Assembly: GCA_002346645.1 (NCBI GenBank)
Contig: DEAD01000013.1
Coordinates: 1-40,965 of the forward strand
Length of the DNA stretch: 40,965 bases
Origin: Dehalococcoidia bacterium UBA2991
GTDB lineage: Bacteria; Chloroflexota; Dehalococcoidia; Tepidiformales; Tepidiformaceae
Direction of reading: 5' to 3'
Shown: one piece after another, positions 7,893 through 16,165 of the stretch
How the letters are laid out: every line of letters begins with the position of its first letter
How positions within the stretch are numbered: position 1 is the first letter of the stretch
The notes under the pieces: model-generated
The model's database searches: none
What the model was told of the DNA's origin: nothing
What the model saw: the letters and a program-made list of their open reading frames with translations, nothing else
Translations under genes and position numbers: made by a program

Positions 7893-8474
7893 TTACTCCG
7901 GCTCAATTCGATGCCAGATACGCAAAAGAACTAGCGCGATACTTAGAATCACTATCGCAGACAGACCAACCGGCAAAATGACACCAACCCAATTGATTGA
8001 AGCACCCTGGGAAGCATGCGTGGCTACCACAGCATACTGTCCAGAAACTTCCCGAATCCGTGACACAAGTTCTTCTTCCGTAAGCGAGACCCCCTGATCT
8101 CCCCCGGCTCTTGCGAAACCATCCTCGACCACAAAAAGGGCATGGCTCACGGGCCACTGGAAGCCCCCCTCAACTCTCCTAAGACCCACAATGACGCGCC
8201 CACCATCAGGTGGTGGTTCAGCAGGGATACAAATGGATGGCTGATCAATCAACCCAAGAGGCCCCGCCACAGCCGAACCTCGTAAATAGACCTCAGGCTG
8301 GATCACTCGCATAGAACCCTCGGACGCCATCACCCCAATGACAATAATGTCGACATCTTCCACGGAACGTCGCATATCCTCGAGTTTGAAGTGCGGACAA
8401 TCTTCGTGAGCCCGTGCAAGGTTTCCTGCTCCAAAAACTGAAACAACCAAAACCAAAATCGTAGACAACAGCAT
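7893..8474 (-). CDS. exported, C-terminally membrane-anchored protein of unknown function
   Basis: A 193-residue protein. The N-terminus (MLLSTILVLVVSVFGAGNLA) is a signal peptide with a likely cleavage after ARA, giving a mature protein starting HEDC. An external beta-rich domain of about 130 residues follows, and a single C-terminal membrane helix (near residues 158-183) ends with a basic RIWHRIEPE tail inside the cell. The pattern of a VDIIVIGVM strand, a VYLRGSAV segment, an isolated Cys and a RVIVGLRR strand resembles netrin/NTR-like OB-fold domains, but this is a weak impression. It lies 50 bp downstream of guaB3 on the same strand and could be cotranscribed. Confidence 0.72.
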   Translation of the reverse strand: MLLSTILVLVVSVFGAGNLARAHEDCPHFKLEDMRRSVEDVDIIVIGVMASEGSMRVIQPEVYLRGSAVAGPLGLIDQPSICIPAEPPPDGGRVIVGLRRVEGGFQWPVSHALFVVEDGFARAGGDQGVSLTEEELVSRIREVSGQYAVVATHASQGASINWVGVILPVGLSAIVILSIALVLLRIWHRIEPE

Positions 8475-8524
8475 TGATGATGCTGTCCTAGGGCGGAGAA
8501 GGGCGATCCTATTCGTCGTGTTGC

Positions 8525-9670
8525 CTACGACTCAGCCTGGGCGAATTGGTAGATCTTCCCCTCGGTTTTTATGGAGGGTGCAATCACCATTTCAGCATCT
8601 TGAAACTCTCGAATAGTGTGCGCTCCACACATGCCCATTGCGGTCTTGAGTGCACCAGCGAGATTTTCGGTACCGTCAGTGCGACTAGTAGGACCAAAAA
8701 GAGTCTTCTGCAAGGTGGTGTTAACACCAACGAAAACGCGCGTACCTCGGGGAAGATCCGCATGGGAAGTAGCCATCCCCCAGTGGTATCCACGTCCGGG
8801 AGCTTCGGTGGTAGCAGCAAATGGAGAACCCATCATGACCCCATCAGCACCAGCAGCGAAGCATTTGCACACATCACCACCCGTACGAATACCGCCATCC
8901 GTGATGATAGGAACATAGTTGCCCGTCTCCGCAAGATAGGCCTCACGAGCAGCAGCGCAATCAATGGTTGCCGTTACCTGCGGCACTCCTATGCCCAAGA
9001 CCTCACGGCTAGTGCAACCAGCCCCAGGCCCGACACCCACTAGGACGCCAGCTACTCCGGAGCGCATCACCTCAAGAGTAGCGCTGAATCCAACTGTGTT
9101 GCCCACTACAACTGGAATATGGATCTGTTCGAAAAGCTTCTCGAAGCGCAAACCCTCAATACTGCTTGACTCGTGGCGAGCAGTTGTCACCGTGCTTTGC
9201 ACCACAAGAATATCGGCTCCTGCCTCCTGTACGAGAGGGGCATATTGCTTGGTGCTCTTAGGGGTTACAGACACTGCTGCAACCCCTCCTCCTTCCTTCA
9301 TCTCCTGCACACGGACAGCGATGAGGTCATCTCGAATAGGTTGCTGGAACGCGGACTGGAGAGTGGCAGTGGCTTCTTCGCGGTTTACCGAAGCGACTTC
9401 ATCAAGAATAGGGCGAGGATCATCATAGCGAGTCCAAATCCCCTCAAGATTAAGGACACCTAGGCCACCAGCATCATGCATCAACCGAGCAAAGGGAGGA
9501 TCAACTACCGCATCCATCGATGCGGCAATGAACGGCAGCCCAAAGTGGTATGGACCAATATCCATTCCAATTTCGACAAGCTCTGGGTTGATCGTGAACT
9601 CACCAGGGACGATGGCAACATCATCGAACCCGTAAGCATGCTTAAGCTGCTTGAAATGGGGTGCAGGCAC
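8525..9670 (-). CDS. guaB3: GuaB3-family IMP dehydrogenase
   Basis: A 381-residue IMP dehydrogenase-like TIM barrel without CBS domains, matching the GuaB3 group (Actinobacteria, Cyanobacteria, Chloroflexota). Typical segments are YGFDDVAIVP, GLGVLNLEGIWTRYDDP, the catalytic Cys loop GVGPGAGCTSREVLGIGVPQ, IITDGGIRTGGDVCKC and GADGVMMGSPFA. GuaB3 is linked to purine nucleotide interconversion. I chose the GTG at 9670 because GAGGAGG stands eight bases upstream and the protein then starts close to the AYG(F/L)DD block, as in relatives. The open frame continues upstream, but that stretch contains an intrinsic terminator and is more likely an untranslated leader. Confidence 0.93.
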   Translation of the reverse strand: MPAPHFKQLKHAYGFDDVAIVPGEFTINPELVEIGMDIGPYHFGLPFIAASMDAVVDPPFARLMHDAGGLGVLNLEGIWTRYDDPRPILDEVASVNREEATATLQSAFQQPIRDDLIAVRVQEMKEGGGVAAVSVTPKSTKQYAPLVQEAGADILVVQSTVTTARHESSSIEGLRFEKLFEQIHIPVVVGNTVGFSATLEVMRSGVAGVLVGVGPGAGCTSREVLGIGVPQVTATIDCAAAREAYLAETGNYVPIITDGGIRTGGDVCKCFAAGADGVMMGSPFAATTEAPGRGYHWGMATSHADLPRGTRVFVGVNTTLQKTLFGPTSRTDGTENLAGALKTAMGMCGAHTIREFQDAEMVIAPSIKTEGKIYQFAQAES

Positions 9671-9695
9671 GAATAAACCCTCCTCTTGGGTATGC

Positions 9696-9727
9696 AAAAA
9701 GCCGCGCTCTGTTAACTCAGGCGCGGC
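9696..9727 (-). terminator. intrinsic terminator inside the guaB3 leader (candidate attenuator)
   Basis: On the minus strand, GCCGCGC (9727-9721) pairs perfectly with GCGCGGC (9707-9701). Inner CTG/CAG pairs extend the stem, and TTTTT (9700-9696) follows at once. It sits about 25-55 bases before the guaB3 GTG. The plus strand has no T-run after the stem, so it acts on minus-strand transcripts. No gene ends upstream on this strand, so its likely role is premature termination of the guaB3 leader. I could not match the upstream leader to a known riboswitch. Confidence 0.7.
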
Positions 9728-9816
9728 GTGAATCGACTTAGCAGCGTCGGGGCTCACCGAGGCCACGTCCACTCTGTGCTGGATGACTCCAATATGAGTG
9801 TCACGACTAAGGGAAG

Positions 9817-9844
9817 AGTATCCCTGCCTACCTCTCCAGGTCAA
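9817..9844 (-). promoter_or_regulatory. predicted guaB3 promoter
   Basis: On the minus strand, TTGACC (-35, 9844-9839) and GATACT (-10, 9822-9817) are separated by 16 bases. Transcription would start near 9810 and leave a leader of about 140 bases before the chosen guaB3 start. That leader holds the terminator hairpin at 9696-9727. The region is shared with the divergent rsmI. Confidence 0.5.
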
Positions 9845-9900
9845 TGCAAATGACCATAGAATTCGCGCTCGACGCGGTGTTCTGTGAAGCTGACTAAAGC

Positions 9901-10728
9901 ATGAATGCACTCCTGCCAGGCCTTTACGTGGTCGCAACCCCAATCGGAAACCTGGGAGACATGAGTGAGCGGGCAAAAACCGTTTTGCGCTCGGCATCAC
10001 TAATTGCTGCGGAAGACACCCGGGTATTACGGAAATTAACAAAAGACTTAGCCAACAAATCGAAAACAATCAGCCTCACTGAGCACAATGTCGAAGACCG
10101 CATTCCGCAACTATTGAAGGTTGCGCAGGATGGGGTCGTAGCTCTTACCTCAGATGCAGGGACGCCGGTCATTGCAGACCCTGGCGGACGCGCCGTTGAG
10201 GCAGCACATGCAGCGAAAGTCCCAGTGTTCACCATTCCTGGACCAAGTGCGCTAGCGGCAGCGATTTCCTTAGCTGGGTTTGAGGGGAGTGATCTGCACT
10301 TTCTTGGGTTCCTGCCCCGTACTCGAGGTGCACGACGTGCACGATTAACGGAGGCGGCCTCAACTACACAGGTTTTGGTCTTTTACGAAAGCCCTAGAAG
10401 GTTAGCCTCTTCGCTAGAGGACGTAGGAAACGCTCTCGATAACCCTGAGACGGTGGTCTGTCGCGAGCTAACAAAGATCCACGAAGAGACCGTCCGCGGC
10501 CGTGCTTTAGAGCTAGCCGATCGCTTCAAGGAAACGCGAGGCGAGTGCACAGTCGTGGTTGACGTGCGTGGCTGGGCCGAAAGGAAGGACGAACGCGATC
10601 TGGCCGCCTACCTAGAGGAAATGCAGAAAGCGGGAGCACGGAGGAGTCCTGCTGCAAGCGCAGCTGCTCGCCGTTTTGGAATCTCTCGAGCTGAGGCTTA
10701 TGAAGCATGGCCAGGCCCTCATACCTAG
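9901..10728 (+). CDS. rsmI: 16S rRNA (cytidine-1402 2'-O)-methyltransferase
   Basis: A 275-residue tetrapyrrole-methylase-fold SAM enzyme that methylates the ribose of C1402 in the 16S rRNA decoding centre. It shows the N-terminal LYVVATPIGNLGDMSERA, AAEDTRVLRKL, LTSDAGTPVIADPGG, VFTIPGPSALAAAISLAG and LVFYESPRRLASSLED blocks in the usual order. A short C-terminal domain ends RRFGISRAEAYEAW. The start ATG at 9901 fits the family; no clear ribosome binding site is seen. It is divergent from guaB3. Confidence 0.96.
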   Translation: MNALLPGLYVVATPIGNLGDMSERAKTVLRSASLIAAEDTRVLRKLTKDLANKSKTISLTEHNVEDRIPQLLKVAQDGVVALTSDAGTPVIADPGGRAVEAAHAAKVPVFTIPGPSALAAAISLAGFEGSDLHFLGFLPRTRGARRARLTEAASTTQVLVFYESPRRLASSLEDVGNALDNPETVVCRELTKIHEETVRGRALELADRFKETRGECTVVVDVRGWAERKDERDLAAYLEEMQKAGARRSPAASAAARRFGISRAEAYEAWPGPHT

Positions 10729-10763
10729 TGAGCTACTGCACCATCCGCCCTAAAGCAGCTCGA

Positions 10764-10772
10764 TGCTAGACT
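10764..10772 (+). promoter_or_regulatory. extended -10 promoter element for metG
   Basis: TGCTAGACT, an extended -10 (TG-n-TAGACT), lies 29 bases before the metG ATG and leaves room for a leader with the ribosome binding site AAAGGGG. No clear -35 is seen, as is usual for extended -10 promoters. Confidence 0.4.
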
Positions 10773-10801
10773 GACTTCAGCGCTCTCCCAAAGGGGAATC
10801 C

Positions 10802-12451
10802 ATGGCCGAACGCATTTTCGTGGCCGTGGCGTGGCCGTACGCAAACTACCTCCTCCACGCAGGCCAGGCAGCAGGGGCATATCTTCCCGCAGATATTTTT
10901 GCCCGCTATCACCGTATGCAGGGCAATGATGTCCTCATGGTGTCAGGCTCCGACTGTCACGGCACACCTATCACAGTGGCAGCAGACAATGAGGGGGTCA
11001 CGCCACCAGAAATCGTTGACCGTTACCATCCCAAAATCCTAGAGGCCTGGGACCGCTTTGGAATTTCTTTCGACCTATTCACGACTACATTGACTCCCAA
11101 CCACTACGAGACCACCCAGGAAATCTTCAGCAGGCTCCTCGAGCAGGATCTGCTCTATCGCGGGAAGCAGGACCAGCTCTATGACCCAGATGCAAAGCGT
11201 TTTCTCCCGGATCGTTACGTAGAAGGAACCTGCCCTCTTTGTAGCTATGCAGAAGCAAGAGGGGACCAGTGTGATAACTGCGGCTCTCAACTCGATGCGA
11301 TAGACCTAATCGAACCACGAAGCAAGATGAGCGGGGCCACTCCAGAGGTCCGGGAATCAGAACACTTCCTTCTGCGGCTCTCTGCTTTCAACGAACAGTT
11401 GCGCCAATGGGTTAGTGAACAGCCACATTGGCGCAGAAATGTAGCTAACTTCACCTTGGGGATCCTAGAGGAAGGCTTAAAAGATCGAGCTATTACCCGC
11501 GACATTAGCTGGGGGGTTCCAGTTCCAGTCGACGGATATGAAGACAAAAGGATTTATGTCTGGTTTGATGCTGTTATAGGGTACCTTTCAGCAGCAAAGG
11601 AGTGGGCGGAGAAAAAGGGCGAGCCTGATGCCTGGCGGCCCTACTGGGAAGATCCCGATACACAGGCCTACTACTTTATTGGCAAAGACAACATCGTTTT
11701 CCACACACTGATCTGGCCAGCAATGCTTCTAGGCTATGGCAGTCTAAATTTGCCCTATGACGTTCCTGCCAATCAATACGTAAACTTTTCGGCAGGGCAG
11801 AAGCAAAGTAAATCAAAGGGCACAGCCACTTGGTTACTGGACCTCCTTGATTCCTACGATGCCGACGTCGTGCGTTTCTACCTGACCCAGATCATGCCCG
11901 AGACAAGCGATTCCGAATTCCGCGAAGATGAGTTGATTCGCGCAAACAACGAGGTTCTCATAGCCACCTGGGGAAACCTTGCCAACCGTGTTCTGGCGAT
12001 GATCCAGCGTAACTTCGACGGTGTAGTGCCTGAACCAGGTTCCCTTGGGCCAGATAGCGACGCCTTACTGGCAACGGTACGAGAAGGTTTCGAACTGACA
12101 GGAAACGCATACGCTTCCTGTCAGTTCCGTGGAGCACTACGCGAAGCACTATCAGTTGCCCAAGCTGCCAACAAGTATCTTGATGAGCGAGCCCCTTGGC
12201 GGGCTATCAAGGAAGACCGCGATCACGCGGCTGAAACGCTTTACACAGCAATCCAAGCTATCTCTGGTTTGTCCTTTCTCTTACACCCCATTCTTCCATT
12301 CTCAACGAGCAGCCTGCACACCACCCTGAAACATGAAGGAACTCCTGAGACAGGTGGTTGGACTCTCTTAGAGGTACCTCCTGGCCGCACGCTTGGAGAA
12401 GGTGGAGCACTGTATAAGAAACTAGAACTACAGGAGCCGGTGGCTACCTGA
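10802..12451 (+). CDS. metG: methionine--tRNA ligase
   Basis: A 549-residue class I synthetase. The N-terminus has FVAVAWPYAN, followed by YLLHAGQAAGAYLPADIFAR. The HIGH signature is HAGQ here (His19-Ala-Gly-Gln22), so the second His is replaced. A zinc knuckle CPLCSYAEARGDQCDNCG lies near residues 144-161. YVWFDAVIGYLSAAKEW and the KMSKS loop KQSKS (334-338) follow, then a C-terminal helical anticodon domain. There is no C-terminal EMAPII tRNA-binding domain. AAAGGGG precedes the ATG. The stop overlaps the tatD start by one base (TGATG). Confidence 0.96.
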   Translation: MAERIFVAVAWPYANYLLHAGQAAGAYLPADIFARYHRMQGNDVLMVSGSDCHGTPITVAADNEGVTPPEIVDRYHPKILEAWDRFGISFDLFTTTLTPNHYETTQEIFSRLLEQDLLYRGKQDQLYDPDAKRFLPDRYVEGTCPLCSYAEARGDQCDNCGSQLDAIDLIEPRSKMSGATPEVRESEHFLLRLSAFNEQLRQWVSEQPHWRRNVANFTLGILEEGLKDRAITRDISWGVPVPVDGYEDKRIYVWFDAVIGYLSAAKEWAEKKGEPDAWRPYWEDPDTQAYYFIGKDNIVFHTLIWPAMLLGYGSLNLPYDVPANQYVNFSAGQKQSKSKGTATWLLDLLDSYDADVVRFYLTQIMPETSDSEFREDELIRANNEVLIATWGNLANRVLAMIQRNFDGVVPEPGSLGPDSDALLATVREGFELTGNAYASCQFRGALREALSVAQAANKYLDERAPWRAIKEDRDHAAETLYTAIQAISGLSFLLHPILPFSTSSLHTTLKHEGTPETGGWTLLEVPPGRTLGEGGALYKKLELQEPVAT

Positions 12452-13269
12452 TGCGGCTCTTCGACTCACATTGCCACCTACAGGACGCTCGCTTTGACAA
12501 AGACCGTAAAGAAGTGCTCAAACGAGCTTCTGCAGCAGGTGTTGCAGCTGTCGTCGTTTGCGGCGAAGACCTTGCATCTAGCAAGGCAGCTATCGCTCTT
12601 GCAGATCAATCAGTGCATCCATCCATTCTCCCTGCCATAGGGTTTCACCCTCACGAAGCGGCTGGTGCCACAGATGCTGCATTGATCAATATCCAGAAGT
12701 TGGCAGCAAGCTCTCAGGTCTCAGCAATTGGAGAAATTGGGCTGGACTTCTATCGCGAAATGGCCCCTCGGCATGTACAACGCAGCGTATTCGACGCACA
12801 GCTCGCGATCGCCAGTGATATGAGCTTGCCGGTCTCTATCCACTCTCGAGACGCGGAAGAAGACCTTAGGCCACACCTCGTTCCATTCGCCAGCAAATCC
12901 CCGCTTAAGGCACAAGGACGCCCACTAGGTGTGCTTCATGCTTTTGGGGGCACGCTCCGTCAAGCATCCGAATACGCTGAGCTGGGATTCCTAATATCCC
13001 TTACCTGCTCAGCGGGATACCCACGGAACTCCGAGGCCCGTCGTATAGCGGCAAACCTCCCCTTCTCTTCTCTTCTTATCGAAACTGATAGCCCTGCATT
13101 ACCTCCTCAATCAAGCAGGGGGACCCGCAACGAACCCGCCAACCTACGCATCGTTGCTGAAGTAGTAGCGGAAGCAAGAGGCGTAGCTGTTGATCTAGTA
13201 GCAACCGCCACGACAGCCAACGCAGAAGCGCTCCTCGGTGAGGTAGCGGAGAAGAAGGTTAGCCCATGA
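12451..13269 (+). CDS. tatD: TatD-family metal-dependent DNase
   Basis: A 272-residue amidohydrolase-like TIM barrel. Metal-binding residues are visible in FDSHCHLQDARFD, AIGFHPHEA, IGEIGLDFYR, PVSIHSRDA, GVLHAFGG and LLIETDSPALPP. TatD proteins are metal-dependent deoxyribonucleases, also implicated in D-aminoacyl-tRNA handling and DNA degradation. A gene directly after metG is a widespread bacterial arrangement. The start codon overlaps the metG stop, and the 3' end overlaps the prenyl synthase start by 4 bp, so the three genes are coupled. Confidence 0.95.
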   Translation: MRLFDSHCHLQDARFDKDRKEVLKRASAAGVAAVVVCGEDLASSKAAIALADQSVHPSILPAIGFHPHEAAGATDAALINIQKLAASSQVSAIGEIGLDFYREMAPRHVQRSVFDAQLAIASDMSLPVSIHSRDAEEDLRPHLVPFASKSPLKAQGRPLGVLHAFGGTLRQASEYAELGFLISLTCSAGYPRNSEARRIAANLPFSSLLIETDSPALPPQSSRGTRNEPANLRIVAEVVAEARGVAVDLVATATTANAEALLGEVAEKKVSP

Positions 13270-14243
13270 CACAGGCACAACAATCCGCCCTTTATGGACC
13301 TGTAGCCGAGGACCTTATCTTGGTCGAGGACCTGCTGGAATCCGTGAAAAGGGTGGAGCTCGCTCCTCTACGGCTAATGCTGGAGCACGCATTAGAACCG
13401 CGAGGAAAGCGGCTGCGCCCTGCCCTAGTTTTACTAGCAGGCACCTTTGGGGACTACAACCTTAACCGCCTGGTCCCCCTAGGAACCGCTATTGAACTTC
13501 TCCACACCGCTAGTCTCGTACACGACGATGTGGTCGACGGAGCAGAAAGCCGTCGTGGCCGACCAACCGCTAACTCCGTCTTTGACAATGCCCTAACAGT
13601 GCTCTTAGGTGACTTCATGTTTGCAACGGCGGCGGAGATGGTTACCCGCACCGGCAGCCTCCCAGTTACTCGACTCTTCGCCCTAGCACTAATGAAGATG
13701 ACTACGGGAGAGCTGGACCAAGATGCAGCCGCTTTCGACGTGGGAAGGGATATACAGCATTACCTGTGGAGAATAGGAGGAAAGACCGCAGCCCTGTTTG
13801 GCCATTCAACCCAAGGCGGAGCCCTACTGGCAGAATGCACCGACAGCCAAGTAGAGGCACTGAGGAGCTACGGTTACAACATCGGCATGGCTTTTCAGAT
13901 TGTCGACGACATCCTCGACTTCACCGGAGACGAAGGGGAAATGGGAAAGCCGGCAGGAGGTGACTTGCTTGAAGGCACCATCACATTGCCGGCCCTCTTT
14001 TACCTCGAATCAGCACCCCAGAGGAATCCCGTCCGGCAGTTCCTCTCCAGCGACCAACAGCGGGCAGAAATGCTGCCCGAAGCTCTTTCTGCAGTTGTTC
14101 AATCCGACGCCATCCAGCGCTCACAAGCAATGGCTCAAGAATTTATAGACCGAGCGCTAGAAGGACTCTCCGGATTAGAGGAATCCCCTGCCCATCGCAC
14201 ACTAAAAGAACTTAGCGGCTACGTGCTCTCTCGCCGTAGCTAA
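13266..14243 (+). CDS. polyprenyl diphosphate synthase
   Basis: A 325-residue trans-isoprenyl diphosphate synthase. The first aspartate-rich motif is in LVHDDVVDGAESRRGRPTAN and the second in MAFQIVDDILDFTGD; both chelate magnesium and bind the diphosphates. LEPRGKRLRPALVLLAG is the conserved N-terminal block. The length and the residues before the first motif fit medium- to long-chain enzymes (hepta- or octaprenyl, for quinone tails), but chain length cannot be fixed by eye. ATGA overlap with tatD. The stop interlocks by 4 bp with that of the convergent FmdB gene. Confidence 0.93.
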   Translation: MTQAQQSALYGPVAEDLILVEDLLESVKRVELAPLRLMLEHALEPRGKRLRPALVLLAGTFGDYNLNRLVPLGTAIELLHTASLVHDDVVDGAESRRGRPTANSVFDNALTVLLGDFMFATAAEMVTRTGSLPVTRLFALALMKMTTGELDQDAAAFDVGRDIQHYLWRIGGKTAALFGHSTQGGALLAECTDSQVEALRSYGYNIGMAFQIVDDILDFTGDEGEMGKPAGGDLLEGTITLPALFYLESAPQRNPVRQFLSSDQQRAEMLPEALSAVVQSDAIQRSQAMAQEFIDRALEGLSGLEESPAHRTLKELSGYVLSRRS

Positions 14244-14707
14244 CTAAGTCTCCTCTTCAAATCCTTGTGCACCCTGGCGGGAACACCCTTCTTAATGACA
14301 TCACGTCGTTCATACGCTGCCCCAACCTCACGAGGCGAGATGGGATTGTTAAACATATCAACGAGGTCTCCCTTGGCCGCAACCTCCGCCATGTCATTAA
14401 TAGCAGAACGCTCCCCTCGAGAGAGTCGCTTTTTTGGAACTGGCTTATTCAGCTCAGGATGCTCGTTGGGACGACCGCCAGTTAACCGCTTGGAAACTTT
14501 CTTCCCCAAGTGCCAATAGGTGCCGTCGTCAGGAATCTTCCGCGGATAACCATCACGGAAGGTGAACGCAGAGAAGGAAGTCGGCATGATTCGGCCTGCA
14601 TCTTCGTAGCATTCAGGACAAGGGACAGCCTCTCCAGCCTCCCGCATGGGGCGTAGCTCTTCGAACACGCCATGACATGGTTCACAGTAATACTCATACA
14701 GGGGCAT
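14240..14707 (-). CDS. FmdB-family zinc-ribbon protein
   Basis: A 155-residue protein. The N-terminal zinc ribbon is typical: MPLYEYYCEPCHGVFEELRP, then CPECYEDAGRIMPTSFSAF. Four cysteines in two CxxC pairs bind zinc. The C-terminal two thirds is basic and charged, longer than in the short FmdB proteins, and of unknown role. The start at 14707 is chosen for the MPLYEY family start and a GGAGGT just upstream, although an in-frame start exists eight codons earlier. It lies downstream of recO on the same strand and is convergent with the prenyl synthase gene, sharing 4 bp. Confidence 0.9.
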   Translation of the reverse strand: MPLYEYYCEPCHGVFEELRPMREAGEAVPCPECYEDAGRIMPTSFSAFTFRDGYPRKIPDDGTYWHLGKKVSKRLTGGRPNEHPELNKPVPKKRLSRGERSAINDMAEVAAKGDLVDMFNNPISPREVGAAYERRDVIKKGVPARVHKDLKRRLS

Positions 14708-14775
14708 AGGACCTCCGCTCACGAGGAGCACTCTTCGTACAACAATTCTACCGCGTTCAGCACAGTGGGGAATGC

Positions 14776-15549
14776 TTAGTCCAACCCTCTTTGATCCAGT
14801 GACCTCACACCCTCAACAAACCGACGTGCATTGGGATCCCTATCAAGGTAATAGCGAAGGAGTTCAGCAATGGCAACACGCATCTCTTGCGCAACTTCCA
14901 GTGAGGTACGAACAGCCATGAATTCAGGCGCCGTAGCTCGTTTAGCGAAGCGCAACAGTTTAATTACATCCACTGAAATCATTCGACCCCTACCAGCCTC
15001 AGTGTGGCACTGGCGACAAACCAAGCCCCCTGCTCCGGGCGAGAGAAGTGTTGCCTCCTCTTCAAGATGGCCCTCACAGATCACACAGCCTTCCGTGTAG
15101 GGCTCATAGCCTAGAAGAGCGAGCAATCGCAGCTCGAAATGTCGCGTAACAGCCGCCCCGCCACCTTCTTCAAGTAAACTCAGTGCTGTCACTAGGAGTG
15201 CATATAGCTCATGAAGTGGTTCCCGCTCTTCGGTGAAGCGGTCAACAAGCTCCAAACAGTAGATAGCCTCAGCACTAGCCTCTAAATCCTCACGAAGGCG
15301 ACGGTAGGAATCCACGGTCTCTGCCTGCGTGAACACGTCGAGGCTACGCCCATGCGCCACAAGAACACGACTACGGGTAAGTGGTTCAAGGTGGCCACGC
15401 ATACGGCTCCGCGCCTTACGCACACCTTTGGCAATGGCTTCAAACTTACCCTCGGTACCACTAAAGACAGTAAAAATACTGTCGGCCTCGCCCAGGTTGC
15501 GGCGCCGCAGAATAATCCCCTCTGCTCTGTAAACACGGGGCCGTACCAC
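14776..15549 (-). CDS. recO: DNA repair protein RecO
   Basis: A protein of about 257 residues that loads RecA together with RecR in the RecFOR pathway. The N-terminal OB-fold begins RVYRAEGIILRRRNLGEADS, with KGVRKARSRMRGHLEP after it. A helical domain contains a C4 zinc finger (CVICEGHLEEEA...LVCRQC). I chose GTG 15549 because the protein then starts directly before the conserved VYR(A/T)E strand and an AGGAG lies upstream, overlapping the recR stop. An alternative GTG at 15582 would overlap recR by 29 bp. Confidence 0.93.
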   Translation of the reverse strand: MVRPRVYRAEGIILRRRNLGEADSIFTVFSGTEGKFEAIAKGVRKARSRMRGHLEPLTRSRVLVAHGRSLDVFTQAETVDSYRRLREDLEASAEAIYCLELVDRFTEEREPLHELYALLVTALSLLEEGGGAAVTRHFELRLLALLGYEPYTEGCVICEGHLEEEATLLSPGAGGLVCRQCHTEAGRGRMISVDVIKLLRFAKRATAPEFMAVRTSLEVAQEMRVAIAELLRYYLDRDPNARRFVEGVRSLDQRGLD

Positions 15550-15553
15550 CCCT

Positions 15554-16159
15554 CTACAACTCCTGCCGACCTTCAAGAGCACGGGAAAGCGTCAGATCAT
15601 CCAGGTATTCAATATCGGCCCCGCTAGGGAGACCTCGAGCAAGGCGTGTGACCCGCACACCAAGGGGCTGCAGAAGACGCTGGAGATACATCGAGGTAGC
15701 TTCCCCCTCAAGGCTAGGGTTAGTAGCCATGATGACTTCCTTGAGGCCACCCGCCTCAGCGCGTCCCAGCAACTCCTGAATCCGCAGCTTTTCAGGCCCA
15801 ACCCCTTCAATGGGATTCAGAGCGCCGTGGAGAACATGGTAGAGCCCTCTAAAACCACCTGTGCGCTCAACCACTAGTACATCCAGGGGTTGCTCAACCA
15901 CACAGACGAGTGAGCGATCTCGTTCCTCATCCCCACAAAGTAAACAGGGGTTATTTACCGTTATGTTGAAACAGATGCTACAAAGAACCACGGTCTCCTT
16001 TACATCCTGGAGAGCCTTCGCGAGGGCTCGAGCATCTTCCTCAGGTGCCCCGAGAACGTGATATGAAAGGCGCTGAGCAGATTTGGGGCCTATGCCAGGG
16101 AGCTTGGAAAACTCCTGTATTAGGCGGGTAATAGGCTCGGGTGCGCCGGCATCTGGCAC
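15554..16159 (-). CDS. recR: recombination protein RecR
   Basis: A 201-residue protein. The helix-hairpin-helix FSKLPGIGPKSAQRLSYH opens the protein. A C4 zinc finger (CSICFNITVNNPCLLC) and a Toprim domain follow (VVEQPLDVLVVERTGGFRG, MATNPSLEGEATSMYL). The C-terminal VTRLARGLPSGADIEYLDD is standard. With RecO, RecR clamps DNA at single-strand gaps. It lies between ybaB and recO in the conserved dnaX-ybaB-recR-recO order. Confidence 0.97.
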   Translation of the reverse strand: MPDAGAPEPITRLIQEFSKLPGIGPKSAQRLSYHVLGAPEEDARALAKALQDVKETVVLCSICFNITVNNPCLLCGDEERDRSLVCVVEQPLDVLVVERTGGFRGLYHVLHGALNPIEGVGPEKLRIQELLGRAEAGGLKEVIMATNPSLEGEATSMYLQRLLQPLGVRVTRLARGLPSGADIEYLDDLTLSRALEGRQEL

Positions 16160-16165
16160 GGCGTT

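Noticed and set aside
9671..10069. N-terminal extension of guaB3 up to 10069
   Set aside because: It would overlap the start of rsmI on the other strand and run through an intrinsic terminator. GuaB3 proteins start near the AYG-DD block, and GAGGAGG precedes the GTG at 9670.
15550..15582. Earlier GTG of recO
   Set aside because: It overlaps recR by 29 bp and adds residues before the conserved RecO N-terminus. The start at 15549 has AGGAG upstream.
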